Positions 43,136 to 52,162 of a stretch of DNA of 64,000 nucleotides are shown piece by piece. Source of the stretch: CAXBMB01 sp052078155 (lineage in GTDB: Bacteria; Pseudomonadota; Alphaproteobacteria; Kiloniellales; DSM-21159); the NCBI GenBank assembly GCA_052078155.1, contig JBQJBP010000001.1, forward strand, positions 2,356,001 to 2,420,000, read 5' to 3'. The notes under the pieces were generated by a model that worked only from the letters and a program-made list of their open reading frames with translations, did no database searches and had not been told where the DNA came from. The position numbers were made by a program, and so were the translations under genes. Position 1 is the first letter of the stretch. Every line of letters begins with the position of its first letter.

Positions 43136-43912
43136 TTAGCGATGCTTCCATTCCGGTTTACGCTTTTCTGCAAAGGCTTCCATGCCTTCTTTGCGGTCTT
43201 CCAGCGCAAAGGTGGAATGGAACACCCGACGCTCAAACAGCACACCTTCGGCCAGCGTGGTTTCGTAGGAGCGGTTAACCGATTCCTTTGCAATCTGCAG
43301 GACCGGCAAAGACATGCCTGCGATTTTGCCGGCGATCTTCATGGTTTCATCCATCAGCTGATCAGCAGGTACCACCTTGGCCACCAGCCCGGCAGACAAG
43401 GCTGTGTCCGCATCGATCATATCGCCGGTCAGGCAGAGGTACATGGCCATGGACTTACCGACAAAGCGCGTCAGACGCTGGGTGCCGCCCGCACCGGGGA
43501 TGGTTCCCAGCTTGATTTCCGGCTGACCGAACTTGGCGCTGTCTGCGGCAATGATCATGTCGGCCATCATGGCCATTTCGCACCCGCCGCCCAGAGCAAA
43601 ACCAGCCACTGCGGCAATCACAGGCTTGCGAACCTTGGCGATCACCTCCCAATCGTCGGTGATGAAATCTTCGCCCTGCACATCGGCAAAGCTCTTGTCT
43701 TTCATCTCCTTGATGTCGGCACCGGCGGCAAAGGCCTTTTCAGAACCGGTGATGACAATGCAGCGCACAGAGTCATCATTGTCGAAGGTATCCAGGGCCT
43801 GGCCCAGTTCATCAATCAGCGCCGCACAGAGGGCGTTGAGGGCCTGCGGGCGGTGCAGGGTAATCACGCCAATGGCGTCCTGCTGTTCTACCTGAATGTT
43901 CTCGTAAACCAT
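43136..43912 (-). CDS. Enoyl-CoA hydratase/isomerase (crotonase family)
   Basis: A 258-residue short enoyl-CoA hydratase, adding water to trans-2-enoyl-CoA in fatty acid beta-oxidation. The oxyanion-hole segment AFAAGADIKEM and the crotonase signature (KPVIAAVAGFALGGGCEMAMMADMIIA, residues about 95-121) are present. The two catalytic Glu residues are in GGGCEMAM and LGTIPGAGGTQRL (the second as the E of QPEIKLGT). A good GAGG precedes the ATG at 43912. It is in the gene block between rpsT and mutM, an ordinary neighbour of these genes in many Rhodospirillales. Confidence 0.94.
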   Translation of the reverse strand: MVYENIQVEQQDAIGVITLHRPQALNALCAALIDELGQALDTFDNDDSVRCIVITGSEKAFAAGADIKEMKDKSFADVQGEDFITDDWEVIAKVRKPVIAAVAGFALGGGCEMAMMADMIIAADSAKFGQPEIKLGTIPGAGGTQRLTRFVGKSMAMYLCLTGDMIDADTALSAGLVAKVVPADQLMDETMKIAGKIAGMSLPVLQIAKESVNRSYETTLAEGVLFERRVFHSTFALEDRKEGMEAFAEKRKPEWKHR

Positions 43913-44018
43913 GGTTGGCTCCTCGCGTATCACAAAGCTGTTTTAGGTGTGGGAAATCAAAAGCGGACAGCAGGTGGCGTCCTGAGAGTATGGTTCATGC
44001 TCCTAATGCTCTCATGGA

Positions 44019-44048
44019 GTGAGTCCACTTGAAGCGATTTGACTCCAG
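44019..44048 (-). repeat. Fragment of the dispersed repeat, left end (minus orientation)
   Basis: GTGAGTCCACTTGAAG and CGATTTGACTCCAG match the left-end part of the element, including two GANTC sites (44021-44025 and 44041-44045). The rest of a copy was not found upstream in the gap, so this is a fragment. Confidence 0.7.
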
Positions 44049-44065
44049 CCTCTGGCAATTGCCGC

Positions 44066-44494
44066 TCAACGCGGCGACAGCGAGAGGTGAAGCAGCAGGC
44101 GTTCCTGCTCCTGCTCAACCTGCAAAACCAGCTTCTCCTTTTCCCGATAATAGGTGTTGGGGTCTTCCCCCGCCTGCCAGCCCAGTTGCGGCAGGCTTTG
44201 TTCATAGAACCGCAGTACGTCCGGAGCGTCCGGCCCGCCGCTGGCGGGTCCCTGCGCAAAGGCTTCAACGATCCGGCCTTCCGGCTTGTCAAAAGACAGG
44301 CCTGCGTCCGTCAGCTCTGACAAACCGGCCATAAGCGGCAGGTCCGGCAGTTGCTGAAAAAAGCTCTGCGCCTTCAGGCTCGTGGCGCTGAACAGCAAAA
44401 AGCCCACCAGCAAACCCCAGATGAGAAAGCTTCCCATCCGGCCTGCTTTGCTGTCCGTCCGGACCTCTTTCAGCACTGTTCCTGCGGTCATCAT
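44066..44494 (-). CDS. Hypothetical membrane-anchored protein downstream of mutM
   Basis: A protein of about 142 residues that I do not recognise. A cytoplasmic N-terminal part (MMTAGTVLKEVRTDSKAGRMG) precedes one hydrophobic segment (FLIWGLLVGFLLFSATSLKA), then a periplasmic-looking domain, 95 residues long, rich in Leu and Glu: SFFQQLPDLPLMAGLSELTDAGLSFDKPEGR, then VLRFYEQSLPQLGWQ and EKEKLVLQVEQEQERLLLHL. The last part looks like strands. The two-Met start at 44494 is 16 bases after the mutM stop, so it is probably in the mutM transcript. The fold and role are unknown. Confidence 0.6.
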   Translation of the reverse strand: MMTAGTVLKEVRTDSKAGRMGSFLIWGLLVGFLLFSATSLKAQSFFQQLPDLPLMAGLSELTDAGLSFDKPEGRIVEAFAQGPASGGPDAPDVLRFYEQSLPQLGWQAGEDPNTYYREKEKLVLQVEQEQERLLLHLSLSPR

Positions 44495-44510
44495 GGCTAG
44501 AGCTTTTACC

Positions 44511-45356
44511 TCACCGTTGGCAGGCTGGACAGTAGAAAGTTGATCGGCCTGACTGCACCAAACGTTTGATTTTCTGCGGTTTATCACTGCTTTCATGACA
44601 AGTTCGGCAGTAATCATCTTCGCGCCCATAGACCAGCCATTGGTGCTGGAAGTAGCCCAATTCGCCCGAGGCCTGAACAAAATCCCGCAAAGAAGAACCA
44701 CCGGCAGCTATGGCTTTGGTCAGGACTTCGCGCACTGAAGCCGCCAGACGCTCCGCCCGCTGCCCCTGAATGGTTCCTGCGATTCTTTTGGGCGACAATC
44801 CAGCCATGAAAAGCGCTTCACAGACATAGATGTTGCCCAAACCCGCGACCACTTTCTGATCCAGAAGGGCCATTTTGATGGGGCCTTTTTTCCCAGCCAG
44901 TGCCTTGGCCAGAGCCGGTCCGTTAAAGGCATTGCCCAAAGGCTCCGGCCCCAGATGCGCCAGGTGCTTTGACTGGTCCAGCTCCCCCGCTGCGATCAGG
45001 TCCATGAAACCAAAGCGCCGGACATCATTGAACCGGACCTCTTTTCCTTCTTCGGTCGCAAAGACCACATGGTCATGTTTTTCCAGCGGCTGGCTGTCCG
45101 GGTTATCCAGCAAGAGCATGCGACCGGACATTCCCAGGTGGCAGAGCAGTGTTTCGCCTGATGTCAGATGCATCAGCAGGTACTTCGCCCGCCGGGTGAT
45201 CTGCTCAACCCGCTGACCCTGCAGCCGCTCGACAAAATTATCCGGAAAAGGAAAGCGCAGATCGGGCCGGCGCTGCGCCACACGCACCAGTCGGCGTCCT
45301 TCCAGGACAGGCAGGAGACCGCAGCGGACTGTTTCCACCTCTGGCAATTCTGGCAT
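44511..45356 (-). CDS. mutM: Formamidopyrimidine-DNA glycosylase (MutM/Fpg)
   Basis: A 281-residue DNA repair enzyme that removes 8-oxoguanine and formamidopyrimidines and cuts the strand. Processing keeps the active Pro of MPELPEVETV at position 2. KYLLMHLTSGETLLCHLGMSGRM holds the conserved DNA-contacting region; the helix-two-turn-helix ends in GLGNIYVCEALF. The C-terminal zinc finger reads C-x2-C ... C-x2-C (CRTC ... CPAC), with a longer spacer than most. It is the last recognised gene of the minus-strand block before ubiE, and is followed by a small unrecognised membrane-anchored gene. Confidence 0.96.
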   Translation of the reverse strand: MPELPEVETVRCGLLPVLEGRRLVRVAQRRPDLRFPFPDNFVERLQGQRVEQITRRAKYLLMHLTSGETLLCHLGMSGRMLLLDNPDSQPLEKHDHVVFATEEGKEVRFNDVRRFGFMDLIAAGELDQSKHLAHLGPEPLGNAFNGPALAKALAGKKGPIKMALLDQKVVAGLGNIYVCEALFMAGLSPKRIAGTIQGQRAERLAASVREVLTKAIAAGGSSLRDFVQASGELGYFQHQWLVYGREDDYCRTCHESSDKPQKIKRLVQSGRSTFYCPACQR

Positions 45357-45845
45357 CCGGTCTCTTTCCTTTGTTCCTGCTGGCGGCCTTTGCCACCGAA
45401 CCTTATTCGATCAAAGAGTCGGTGCAGCCCCCTGTTCTATTGGCACCTGTCCTACTGGCCTCTGTACTAGGGACTTCAGGGCCATGACAGCCACACCGCT
45501 CCCTTTGCTGCGCCGTCCTGCTGTAGCAGGTGACGGGCTGACTGTCTGCAGATGATTGATCGGGCAGGTCAATCTCACGTCCTCGTGTCCCGGACAGGTC
45601 GCAGGACGACGAGAACAAGGTGGGGTCAGCTAGGCCTCCCATTGAGCGCCCCCTCTCACAGCGTCATTGCACCCAACCCGCCATGACGCCAGGGACCTTT
45701 AGGCGGCCAACGGAGGGCGACCAACCGCCTCACTTCCGGCTGCCGGGCCGTTAAAGAGTTGACCTAAAGCCAGAAAATTGCACTGTGACCCCTGCACCTG
45801 CCAGCAGAATCAGCTTTTCACCATTATCGGGTTTACGGTCGCCAC
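45357..45845. other. Intergenic region between divergent mutM and ubiE
   Basis: 489 bases; must contain both promoters. I see no repeat copy, terminator, gene or known RNA. No Shine-Dalgarno of strength precedes ubiE. Confidence 0.4.
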
Positions 45846-46703
45846 ATGTCGAACCAAGGATCATCCGCCAATACCGCCAGTGCCAGCTCTTCCGCTCAAG
45901 GAACGGACGGCACGACCCACTTTGGATTTCGCGATGTTCGCCGGGAAGAAAAAGCGCCTCTGGTGCAGGGGGTTTTCAGTTCGGTTGCCGAAAACTACGA
46001 CCTGATGAACGACCTGATGTCCGGCGGCATTCACCGGCTCTGGAAGTCAGCCATGATCGACTGGCTGAACCCTCAGCCGGGAATGGTCCATCTGGATGTG
46101 GCGGGCGGCACAGGTGATATCGCTTTTCGCTCCCTCGACCGGGCGGCTGAAGAAAGCGAACGCCGGGTACAGGAAGGACGCCTTAGCCCGGAAGAGGCTG
46201 AGGCAAAGGCGGCCAAGGTGGTGGTCTGCGATCTGACCCATGACATGCTGCGGGTGGGCCGCGACCGGGCTCTGGACCAGGGTCGGCTGAGCGGCCTGGA
46301 GTGGGTCTGTGGTGATGCCATGAAACTGCCGCTGCCCAACCGATCCGTCGACGCCTACACCATCGCCTTTGGCCTGCGCAACGTCACCGACATTGACCAG
46401 GCCCTCCGGGAAGCCCATCGCGTGCTGAAACCCGGCGGCCATTTCCTTTGTCTGGAATTCAGCCAGGTGATCCTGCCGCTCTTTGATCAGCTGTACGATC
46501 TCTATTCTTTCAAAATTCTGCCCCACATCGGCCAGGTGGTAGCCGGGGATAAGGACTCCTACCAGTATCTGGTGGAATCGATTCGCAAGTTTCCACCACA
46601 GGACACACTGAAGGAGAAGGTAACGGCTGCAGGCTTTGGCCGGTCGGACTATCGCAACCTCTCCGGCGGCATTGCGGCCATCCACTCCGGCTGGCGGATC
46701 TGA
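45846..46703 (+). CDS. ubiE: Demethylmenaquinone/demethylubiquinone methyltransferase UbiE
   Basis: A 285-residue SAM-dependent C-methyltransferase of ubiquinone (and menaquinone) synthesis. FGFRDVRREEKAPLVQGVFSSVAENYDLMNDLMSGGIHRLWK is the UbiE signature start; HLDVAGGTGDIAFR is the SAM motif; AYTIAFGLRNVTDIDQALREAHRVLKPGG is the second signature. A Ser-rich 25-residue N-terminal extension and an insert around residues 95-120 (rich in Glu/Ala) are seen. ubiB starts nine bases after the stop, so both are co-transcribed, a common pairing. Confidence 0.96.
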   Translation: MSNQGSSANTASASSSAQGTDGTTHFGFRDVRREEKAPLVQGVFSSVAENYDLMNDLMSGGIHRLWKSAMIDWLNPQPGMVHLDVAGGTGDIAFRSLDRAAEESERRVQEGRLSPEEAEAKAAKVVVCDLTHDMLRVGRDRALDQGRLSGLEWVCGDAMKLPLPNRSVDAYTIAFGLRNVTDIDQALREAHRVLKPGGHFLCLEFSQVILPLFDQLYDLYSFKILPHIGQVVAGDKDSYQYLVESIRKFPPQDTLKEKVTAAGFGRSDYRNLSGGIAAIHSGWRI

Positions 46704-46712
46704 GCAGCCATC

Positions 46713-48308
46713 ATGATGCGAACCTTCTTTCTGCCCTTTCGCCTGCTGCGCATTGCCACCGTTCTGGCAAAACACGACGTGCTGGCTGCTTTGGATGTGC
46801 ATGGACTGGTGCCGGCGCCTTTACGTCTGCTGCGGCGTCTGGGGCGGATTGGACGGAAACCTGTCCCGGGGCGCCCCGGTGAAAAGCTGGCACGGGCCTT
46901 AAGGGAACTGGGACCCAGTTTCACCAAGCTAGGGCAGTTTCTGGCCACGCGGGCGGACATTGTCGGCGATGAAATGGCTCAGGATCTTTCCGAACTGCAG
47001 GACCGCCTGCCTCCCTTTTCCTGGGAAGCTGCCCGGCAAACCCTGGAAGAAGAACTGGGCCAGCCCGTCGAAGAGCTGTTTGAGAGCTTTGACCAGACGC
47101 CGGTTTCCGCAGCCTCCATCGCCCAGGTGCATTTTGCGGTCACCCGCCCTCTGTCTCTGGAAGAAGTCAGCGAAGACGACGAAAACGCCGACCCGGACCA
47201 GCCCCGGGAAGTGGCGGTTAAGATCCTGCGCCCCGGCATCAAGCGGGCTGTGGAACACGATCTCAACCTTTTTTACTGGTTTGCAGAACTGGCCGAGCGG
47301 GGCAACCCCAAACTCAAGCGCTTTAAACCGGTAGAGGTGGTGGAGCTTTTTGAAGAGACCATCCGGTTGGAAATGGACTTCCGCATGGAAGCCTCCGCCG
47401 CCTCGGAACTGGCTGCCAACTTTGCAGATGATGACAGCTATCAGGTGCCCCAGGTGGACTGGGAACGCACCAGCCAGCGGATTCTGACCCAAAGCCGCCT
47501 GTCCGGCATCCGACTGGACGACAAAGAGGCTCTGCTGGCCGCAGGTCACGACACCAAGGATGTTCTGGAGCGCACCGCCGCCATCTTCTTCAAGCAGGTT
47601 TTCAGGGACGGTTTCTTCCACGGGGATCAGCATCCGGGAAACATGTTTGTGCTGGCTGACGGCAGCATCGGGGCCGTGGACTTCGGCATCATGGGACGTC
47701 TGGATCGCAAGCATCAGGCCTTTCTGGCCGATATGCTGCTGGCCACCCTGAGCCAGGACTACAAAAAACTGGCCCAGGTCCAGGCCGACGCGGGCATGTT
47801 GCCGGACAACCAGTCCATGGATCTCTACGCCCAGGCCCTGCGCGCGGTCTGCGAACCCATTTTCGGTCAGCCCCTCAGCCGCATTTCCTTTGCCCGCCTG
47901 CTCGGCCAGTTGCTGCGGTTGAGCGAGTCCTTTTCCCTGCCGGTCCAACCTCAGCTGGTACTGCTGCAAAAGAACATGCTGATGGCTGAAGGGGTCAGCC
48001 GCAAACTGGATCCCACCCTGAACATCTGGCTGTTGGCAGAACCGCTGATCGTTGACTGGATGAAGGAAACCCGCGGCCCCCGGGCGCAGATTGAAAACAC
48101 AGCTGAACAGTTTCTGCGCATTGCTGAACGCCTGCCAGCCACGCTGGGACATCTGGAAACTCTGTTGGAGACCACCACCCAGGGCGGCATCAAACTGCAC
48201 CCGGAAACGGCCCGGCAGTTCCGATCCGGCCGGGGGTGGAGCAGGCTGGTGCCCTGGGCGGCTCTGGCCTTGTCTGCCGCCGCCTTGCTGGCCGTGCTGC
48301 TGGACTAA
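46713..48308 (+). CDS. ubiB: Ubiquinone biosynthesis atypical kinase/ATPase UbiB
   Basis: A 531-residue UbiB (ADCK/ABC1) family protein. The KxGQ motif is FTKLGQFLATRADIVG (residues 70-85), and the Ala-rich nucleotide loop is VSAASIAQVH at about 131-140. The catalytic region has GFFHGDQHPGNMF and AVDFGIMGRL. The last 20 residues (LVPWAALALSAAALLAVLLD) form a C-terminal membrane anchor; a second hydrophobic segment of E. coli UbiB is not seen. It is required for ubiquinone synthesis; the ATPase may help extract quinone precursors from the membrane. It follows ubiE in one transcript. An acidic insert (SEDDENADPDQPRE) lies near residues 152-165. Confidence 0.95.
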   Translation: MMRTFFLPFRLLRIATVLAKHDVLAALDVHGLVPAPLRLLRRLGRIGRKPVPGRPGEKLARALRELGPSFTKLGQFLATRADIVGDEMAQDLSELQDRLPPFSWEAARQTLEEELGQPVEELFESFDQTPVSAASIAQVHFAVTRPLSLEEVSEDDENADPDQPREVAVKILRPGIKRAVEHDLNLFYWFAELAERGNPKLKRFKPVEVVELFEETIRLEMDFRMEASAASELAANFADDDSYQVPQVDWERTSQRILTQSRLSGIRLDDKEALLAAGHDTKDVLERTAAIFFKQVFRDGFFHGDQHPGNMFVLADGSIGAVDFGIMGRLDRKHQAFLADMLLATLSQDYKKLAQVQADAGMLPDNQSMDLYAQALRAVCEPIFGQPLSRISFARLLGQLLRLSESFSLPVQPQLVLLQKNMLMAEGVSRKLDPTLNIWLLAEPLIVDWMKETRGPRAQIENTAEQFLRIAERLPATLGHLETLLETTTQGGIKLHPETARQFRSGRGWSRLVPWAALALSAAALLAVLLD

Positions 48309-48611
48309 GGGCAGAACGCGACACCAGACCGGGACAAGTGTCCATCAGGCAGGCCACAGACCGTCCTCAGACGGTGTTTCTATCCCCGATAGAGCCACCC
48401 CGTTCCGCCAGATCCCAGGCTGCCGGGGCCGTAAACAGATCAGCACAGTTGCGACAGACCTCCTTGCTGATTTGCCTCCGCCTTCCCTGACTCGAGCCCT
48501 GAAGACTACAGGGACCAAATCGTCACAATCTTTTTCCCCACCTTCTCTTGTCAAAGAGGCAGGTGATCCTTAATTTTACTCCGCAATTAGGGGGAATTGA
48601 GGTAAAACCGC
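48309..48611. other. Intergenic region upstream of coaBC
   Basis: 303 bases between ubiB and coaBC. No gene, hairpin terminator or known RNA motif was recognised; the coaBC promoter presumably lies in the AT-richer final 80 bases. Confidence 0.4.
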
Positions 48612-49847
48612 ATGTTGTCGGGTAAAAGAGTCCTTTTGATCGTTACGGGCGGCATTGCGGCCTACAAAGCACTGGAACTGGTGCGACGCCTGCGGGAACG
48701 CGGGGCGTCGGTCCGGGCGATCCTGACAAAATCGGGTGCTGAGTTCGTCACTCCCCTTTCCCTGTCGGCCCTGACAGGTGACAAGGTTTACGGGGATCTC
48801 TTTTCCCTGACCGATGAAGCAGAAATGGGCCACATCGAACTGAGCCGGGATGCCGACCTGCTGCTGGTTGCCCCGGCGACCGCCAACTGTCTGGCCAAAA
48901 TGGCCAACGGTCTGGCCGATGATCTGGCCAGCACGGCGCTGCTGGCAACAGACAAGCCTGTCATGGTTGCCCCCTCCATGAATGTCAGAATGTGGGAACA
49001 TCCCGCCACCCAGGCAAACCTTCACACCCTGCTGAACCGGGATGTGATCGTTGTCGGCCCCAACGAAGGGGACATGGCCTGCGGTGAATATGGGCCGGGA
49101 CGCATGGCCGAGCCTCTGGAAATTGCCGACGCGGTGGAGGAGTTTTTCGGGCTAACGCCCTCGGCACGTCCTGATCTTCGCGCACTGGGACCTCTGACCG
49201 GATTTTCCGCGCTCATCACCAGCGGGCCTACCCACGAAGCCATCGACCCCGTGCGCTACATCGCCAACCGCTCTTCCGGCAAGCAAGGCCACGCCATCGC
49301 TGCGGCATTGGCAAAACTGGGGGCAGAGACCACCCTGGTCACAGGCCCGGTTCATCTGGTTGATCCAGCGGGGGTCAAAACGATCCACATTCAATCGGCT
49401 GAGGAAATGCTGGCTGCCTGTGAAGCGGCCCTGCCCAGCGACATTGCTGTTTGTGCCGCTGCTGTCGCCGACTGGCGCGTGGCCAAAGCCGCCAATCAGA
49501 AAATGAAGAAAGAGGGCAAACAGCTGCCGCAACTGGCCTTTGCGGAAAACCCGGACATCCTGGCCCGCCTGTCCCGTCACCCCCAACGCCCTCAGCTGGT
49601 GGTGGGTTTCGCCGCAGAAACGGAAAAGGTCATCGATCATGCCCGTGCCAAGCGGGACCGCAAAGGCTGTGACTGGATACTGGCCAACGATGTCAGCCCG
49701 GCCACCGGCACCTTTGGCGGCGATGAAAACACCGTTCACCTGATCCAGGCAGACGGGGATGAAAGCTGGCCACGCATGAGTAAGGCGGAGGTGGCAGGTC
49801 ATCTCGCCCAGAAAATCGCCGATCATTTCGGTAAGGCTGCTGAATAG
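48612..49847 (+). CDS. coaBC: Bifunctional phosphopantothenoylcysteine decarboxylase/synthetase
   Basis: A 411-residue fusion that makes phosphopantetheine for coenzyme A. The N-terminal flavoprotein decarboxylase (CoaC) has RVLLIVTGGIAAYKALELVRRL, the catalytic-region MGHIELSRDADLLLVAPATANCLAKMANGLADDL, and VAPSMNVRMWEHPATQ. The ACGEYGPGRMAEP loop carries the active Cys. The C-terminal synthetase (CoaB) opens at FSALITSGPTHEAIDPVRYIANRSSGKQGHAIA, with KMKKEGKQLPQLAFAENPDILARL and LANDVS near the end. It is monocistronic or first in a run with dut (108 bases). Confidence 0.97.
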   Translation: MLSGKRVLLIVTGGIAAYKALELVRRLRERGASVRAILTKSGAEFVTPLSLSALTGDKVYGDLFSLTDEAEMGHIELSRDADLLLVAPATANCLAKMANGLADDLASTALLATDKPVMVAPSMNVRMWEHPATQANLHTLLNRDVIVVGPNEGDMACGEYGPGRMAEPLEIADAVEEFFGLTPSARPDLRALGPLTGFSALITSGPTHEAIDPVRYIANRSSGKQGHAIAAALAKLGAETTLVTGPVHLVDPAGVKTIHIQSAEEMLAACEAALPSDIAVCAAAVADWRVAKAANQKMKKEGKQLPQLAFAENPDILARLSRHPQRPQLVVGFAAETEKVIDHARAKRDRKGCDWILANDVSPATGTFGGDENTVHLIQADGDESWPRMSKAEVAGHLAQKIADHFGKAAE

Positions 49848-49955
49848 CCTGCCTCAACAGCCTCACTACCCTGGAACAGCCTCTGACAAGTAAGGGGCCG
49901 TTCTGAAAAGACAGGCTGCGAACATGACCGCAGCAGAGAAGAAAGACAGACTTAA

Positions 49956-50423
49956 ATGAGCCAACAGGTTTCCGTCGCCATCAAACGCCTGCCCCATGCC
50001 GGGGATCTGCCGTTGCCGGCCTACGCCACCGCCCAGTCAGCGGGCCTGGATCTGCCAGCGGCCGTGGACAGCCCGCTGGTGCTGGGGCCCGGTCAGCAGG
50101 CCATGGTGCCCACGGGTCTGGCCATTGCCCTGCCCGATGGGACCGAGGCTCAGGTGCGCCCCCGCTCTGGCCTGGCCGCAAAACACGGCATTACGGTCCT
50201 CAACTCTCCCGGCACCATCGACGCGGACTATCGCGGCGAAATCAAAGTCATTTTGATCAATCACTCCCAGGAGCCCTTCACCATCAACCGCGGCGAACGC
50301 ATCGCCCAGATGGTTGTGGCCCCCTATCTGCAGGCCGCCTGGCAGGAACGGGATGAACTGGACAGCAGTGAACGGGGTGAAGGCGGTTTTGGCTCCACGG
50401 GTCTGGGCAGGAGCAAACCATGA
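49956..50423 (+). CDS. dut: Deoxyuridine 5'-triphosphate nucleotidohydrolase (dUTPase)
   Basis: A 155-residue trimeric dUTPase that hydrolyses dUTP to dUMP. All five motifs are visible: SAGLDLPA, RPRSGLAAKHGI, GTIDADYRGEIKVILINH, RIAQMVV and the C-terminal RGEGGFGSTG arm. The N-terminal part is standard length. It lies 108 bases after coaBC, as in E. coli and many proteobacteria, and 43 bases before an Rrf2 regulator. Confidence 0.97.
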   Translation: MSQQVSVAIKRLPHAGDLPLPAYATAQSAGLDLPAAVDSPLVLGPGQQAMVPTGLAIALPDGTEAQVRPRSGLAAKHGITVLNSPGTIDADYRGEIKVILINHSQEPFTINRGERIAQMVVAPYLQAAWQERDELDSSERGEGGFGSTGLGRSKP

Positions 50424-50466
50424 TCAAAAAACAGACAGCTGCGCGAAACTGTGAGGTTTACGACTG

Positions 50467-50925
50467 ATGCTTAGGCTCTCCAAGAAACTCCTCTTTGCCA
50501 TCGAGGCTGTGGTCGACATTGCCTACAACTGCAGCTCGGGGCCGGTGCGCTCCAACGAGATTTCCCTGCGCCAGGGCATCCCGCGCCGCTATCTCGAACA
50601 GGTGCTGCAGCAACTGGTCCACCACGGCATTCTGGCCGGTCAGCGGGGTCCGCGGGGCGGGTATCGTCTGGCCAGAGAGCGGCGCCGGATCACAGTTGGG
50701 GAGATCATCCGCATTGTCCGCAAGCTGGAAGGCACCAGTGATCCGGCCAGTGAACCGGATGGCTCTGAAATCGGCATCAAGGTGGTGCGACCCATCTGGA
50801 TTGAAATGCAGCAGGAAATGCTGGCCCGCTTTGACCAGCTGACGGTCGAGGAACTCTGTGAACGGGCCCGAATAGAGGGCATCAACAGCGAAGCCCCTGA
50901 AGAAGCCATCGATTACAGCATCTAA
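50467..50925 (+). CDS. Rrf2-family regulator next to cysK (CymR-like)
   Basis: A 152-residue Rrf2 protein. MLRLSKKLLFAIEAVVDIAYN is the typical Rrf2 opening, then the recognition helix in IPRRYLEQVLQQLVHHGILAGQRGPRGGYRLARE. The three cysteines that hold an Fe-S cluster in IscR (C-x5-C-x5-C in the second half) are missing; only C22 and C133 are present. So it is not IscR. Its place next to cysK suggests a CymR-like role in cysteine/sulfur control; CymR acts through CysK, but no O-acetylserine-binding feature can be seen. It may be co-transcribed with dut (43 bases). Confidence 0.85.
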   Translation: MLRLSKKLLFAIEAVVDIAYNCSSGPVRSNEISLRQGIPRRYLEQVLQQLVHHGILAGQRGPRGGYRLARERRRITVGEIIRIVRKLEGTSDPASEPDGSEIGIKVVRPIWIEMQQEMLARFDQLTVEELCERARIEGINSEAPEEAIDYSI

Positions 50926-51015
50926 AAAATCATGGACCTGCCGAACAGAACAAGCGGCAGGCAAGCAAACAGAGACGGCGGTCCAGCCGTCTGAAGAAGA
51001 CCAGAGGAACAAGGC

Positions 51016-51972
51016 ATGACTGAAGTTTACCAGGCGCGCGGTCGCATCTATGACAACATCACCCAGACCGTGGGTGGCACGCCGTTGATTCGTCTGGACA
51101 AGATTGCTGAGGCCCATGGCTGCAAAGCCAACCTGATCGGCAAGTGCGAGTTTTTCAATCCGCTCAGCTCCGTAAAAGACCGCATTGGCCTGGCCATGAT
51201 CGAAGCCATGGAACAGGACGGCCGCCTGAAACCCGGCGCCACGGTGATTGAGCCAACCAGCGGCAACACGGGCATTGCCCTGGCTTTTGTCTGCGCCGCC
51301 AAAGGCTACAAGCTGATCCTGACCATGCCGGAAACCATGTCCATGGAACGGCGCAAGATGCTGAAGTTGCTGGGCGCTCAGATCGTGCTGACCGAAGGGC
51401 CAAAGGCCATGGGGGGCGCCATTGAAAAAGCCAAAGAGCTGCTCAAGGAAATCCCCGGCTCTGTGATGCCCCAGCAGTTCGAAAACCCCGCCAATCCTGA
51501 CATTCACACCCGCACCACAGCGCTGGAGATCTGGGACGACACAGCCGGGGCGGTCGATGCCGTGGTCTCCGGGGTGGGCACAGGCGGCACCCTGACCGGG
51601 GTGGGAATGGTTCTGAAAGAGAAAAAACCCAGCGTTCAGATGATCGCGGTGGAACCGGAAGACAGCCCAGTCCTGTCCGGTGGCAACCGCGGACCTCATA
51701 AGATCCAGGGCATCGGCGCAGGCTTCGTGCCGCCCATTCTGAAAACCGGCCTGATTGATGAGGTGCTGCGCATCGGCAATGACACAGCTTTCCGCACGGC
51801 AAGGGAATCCGCCACGGCTGAAGGTCTGCCTGTCGGCATTTCGTCGGGCGCCGCCATCGCTGCCGGTCTGGAATATGGCAGCCGACCTGAAAACGAAGGC
51901 AAAACCGTGGTGCTGATCCTGCCCTCTTTTGCTGAGCGCTATCTCTCCACTGCCCTGTTTGAAGGGCTGTAA
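51016..51972 (+). CDS. cysK: Cysteine synthase A (O-acetylserine sulfhydrylase)
   Basis: A 318-residue PLP enzyme, standard length, that makes cysteine from O-acetylserine and sulfide. NPLSSVKDRIGLAMIEAM carries the PLP-binding Lys (Lys residue near 54). EPTSGNTGIALAFVCAAKGY binds the phosphate and substrate; GVGTGGTLTGVG is the phosphate-binding glycine loop near residue 180; GISSGAAIAAGLE near 275 is also typical. It is followed after 190 bases by a ThiF/MoeB-family gene, and preceded by an Rrf2 regulator (90 bases), so sulfur assimilation genes are grouped. Confidence 0.96.
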   Translation: MTEVYQARGRIYDNITQTVGGTPLIRLDKIAEAHGCKANLIGKCEFFNPLSSVKDRIGLAMIEAMEQDGRLKPGATVIEPTSGNTGIALAFVCAAKGYKLILTMPETMSMERRKMLKLLGAQIVLTEGPKAMGGAIEKAKELLKEIPGSVMPQQFENPANPDIHTRTTALEIWDDTAGAVDAVVSGVGTGGTLTGVGMVLKEKKPSVQMIAVEPEDSPVLSGGNRGPHKIQGIGAGFVPPILKTGLIDEVLRIGNDTAFRTARESATAEGLPVGISSGAAIAAGLEYGSRPENEGKTVVLILPSFAERYLSTALFEGL

Positions 51973-52162
51973 GAGCCAGATGAAACGGCGGCTGTCTTGT
52001 CACAGCCCCCACTTGGGCATTGTGGGCGGGCAGCAAGAGGAGTTAGATGCCCTGATGTTGCCCGCTTTCGGGCCGGTCCCCGGGTGTCTGCCTGTCTAAC
52101 CGAGCCTGCCAATCTGCCCTCCTTGTCCGCTTACTTTCAGCCCAGCTCCAAGATCGAAACTC

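Noticed and set aside
45357..45845. Structured RNA in the mutM-ubiE gap
   Set aside because: No signature of RNase P, SRP RNA, tmRNA or 6S RNA and no terminator were seen.
46929..48200. 423-codon minus-strand open frame inside ubiB
   Set aside because: It has no recognisable domain, and the opposite strand carries every UbiB motif.
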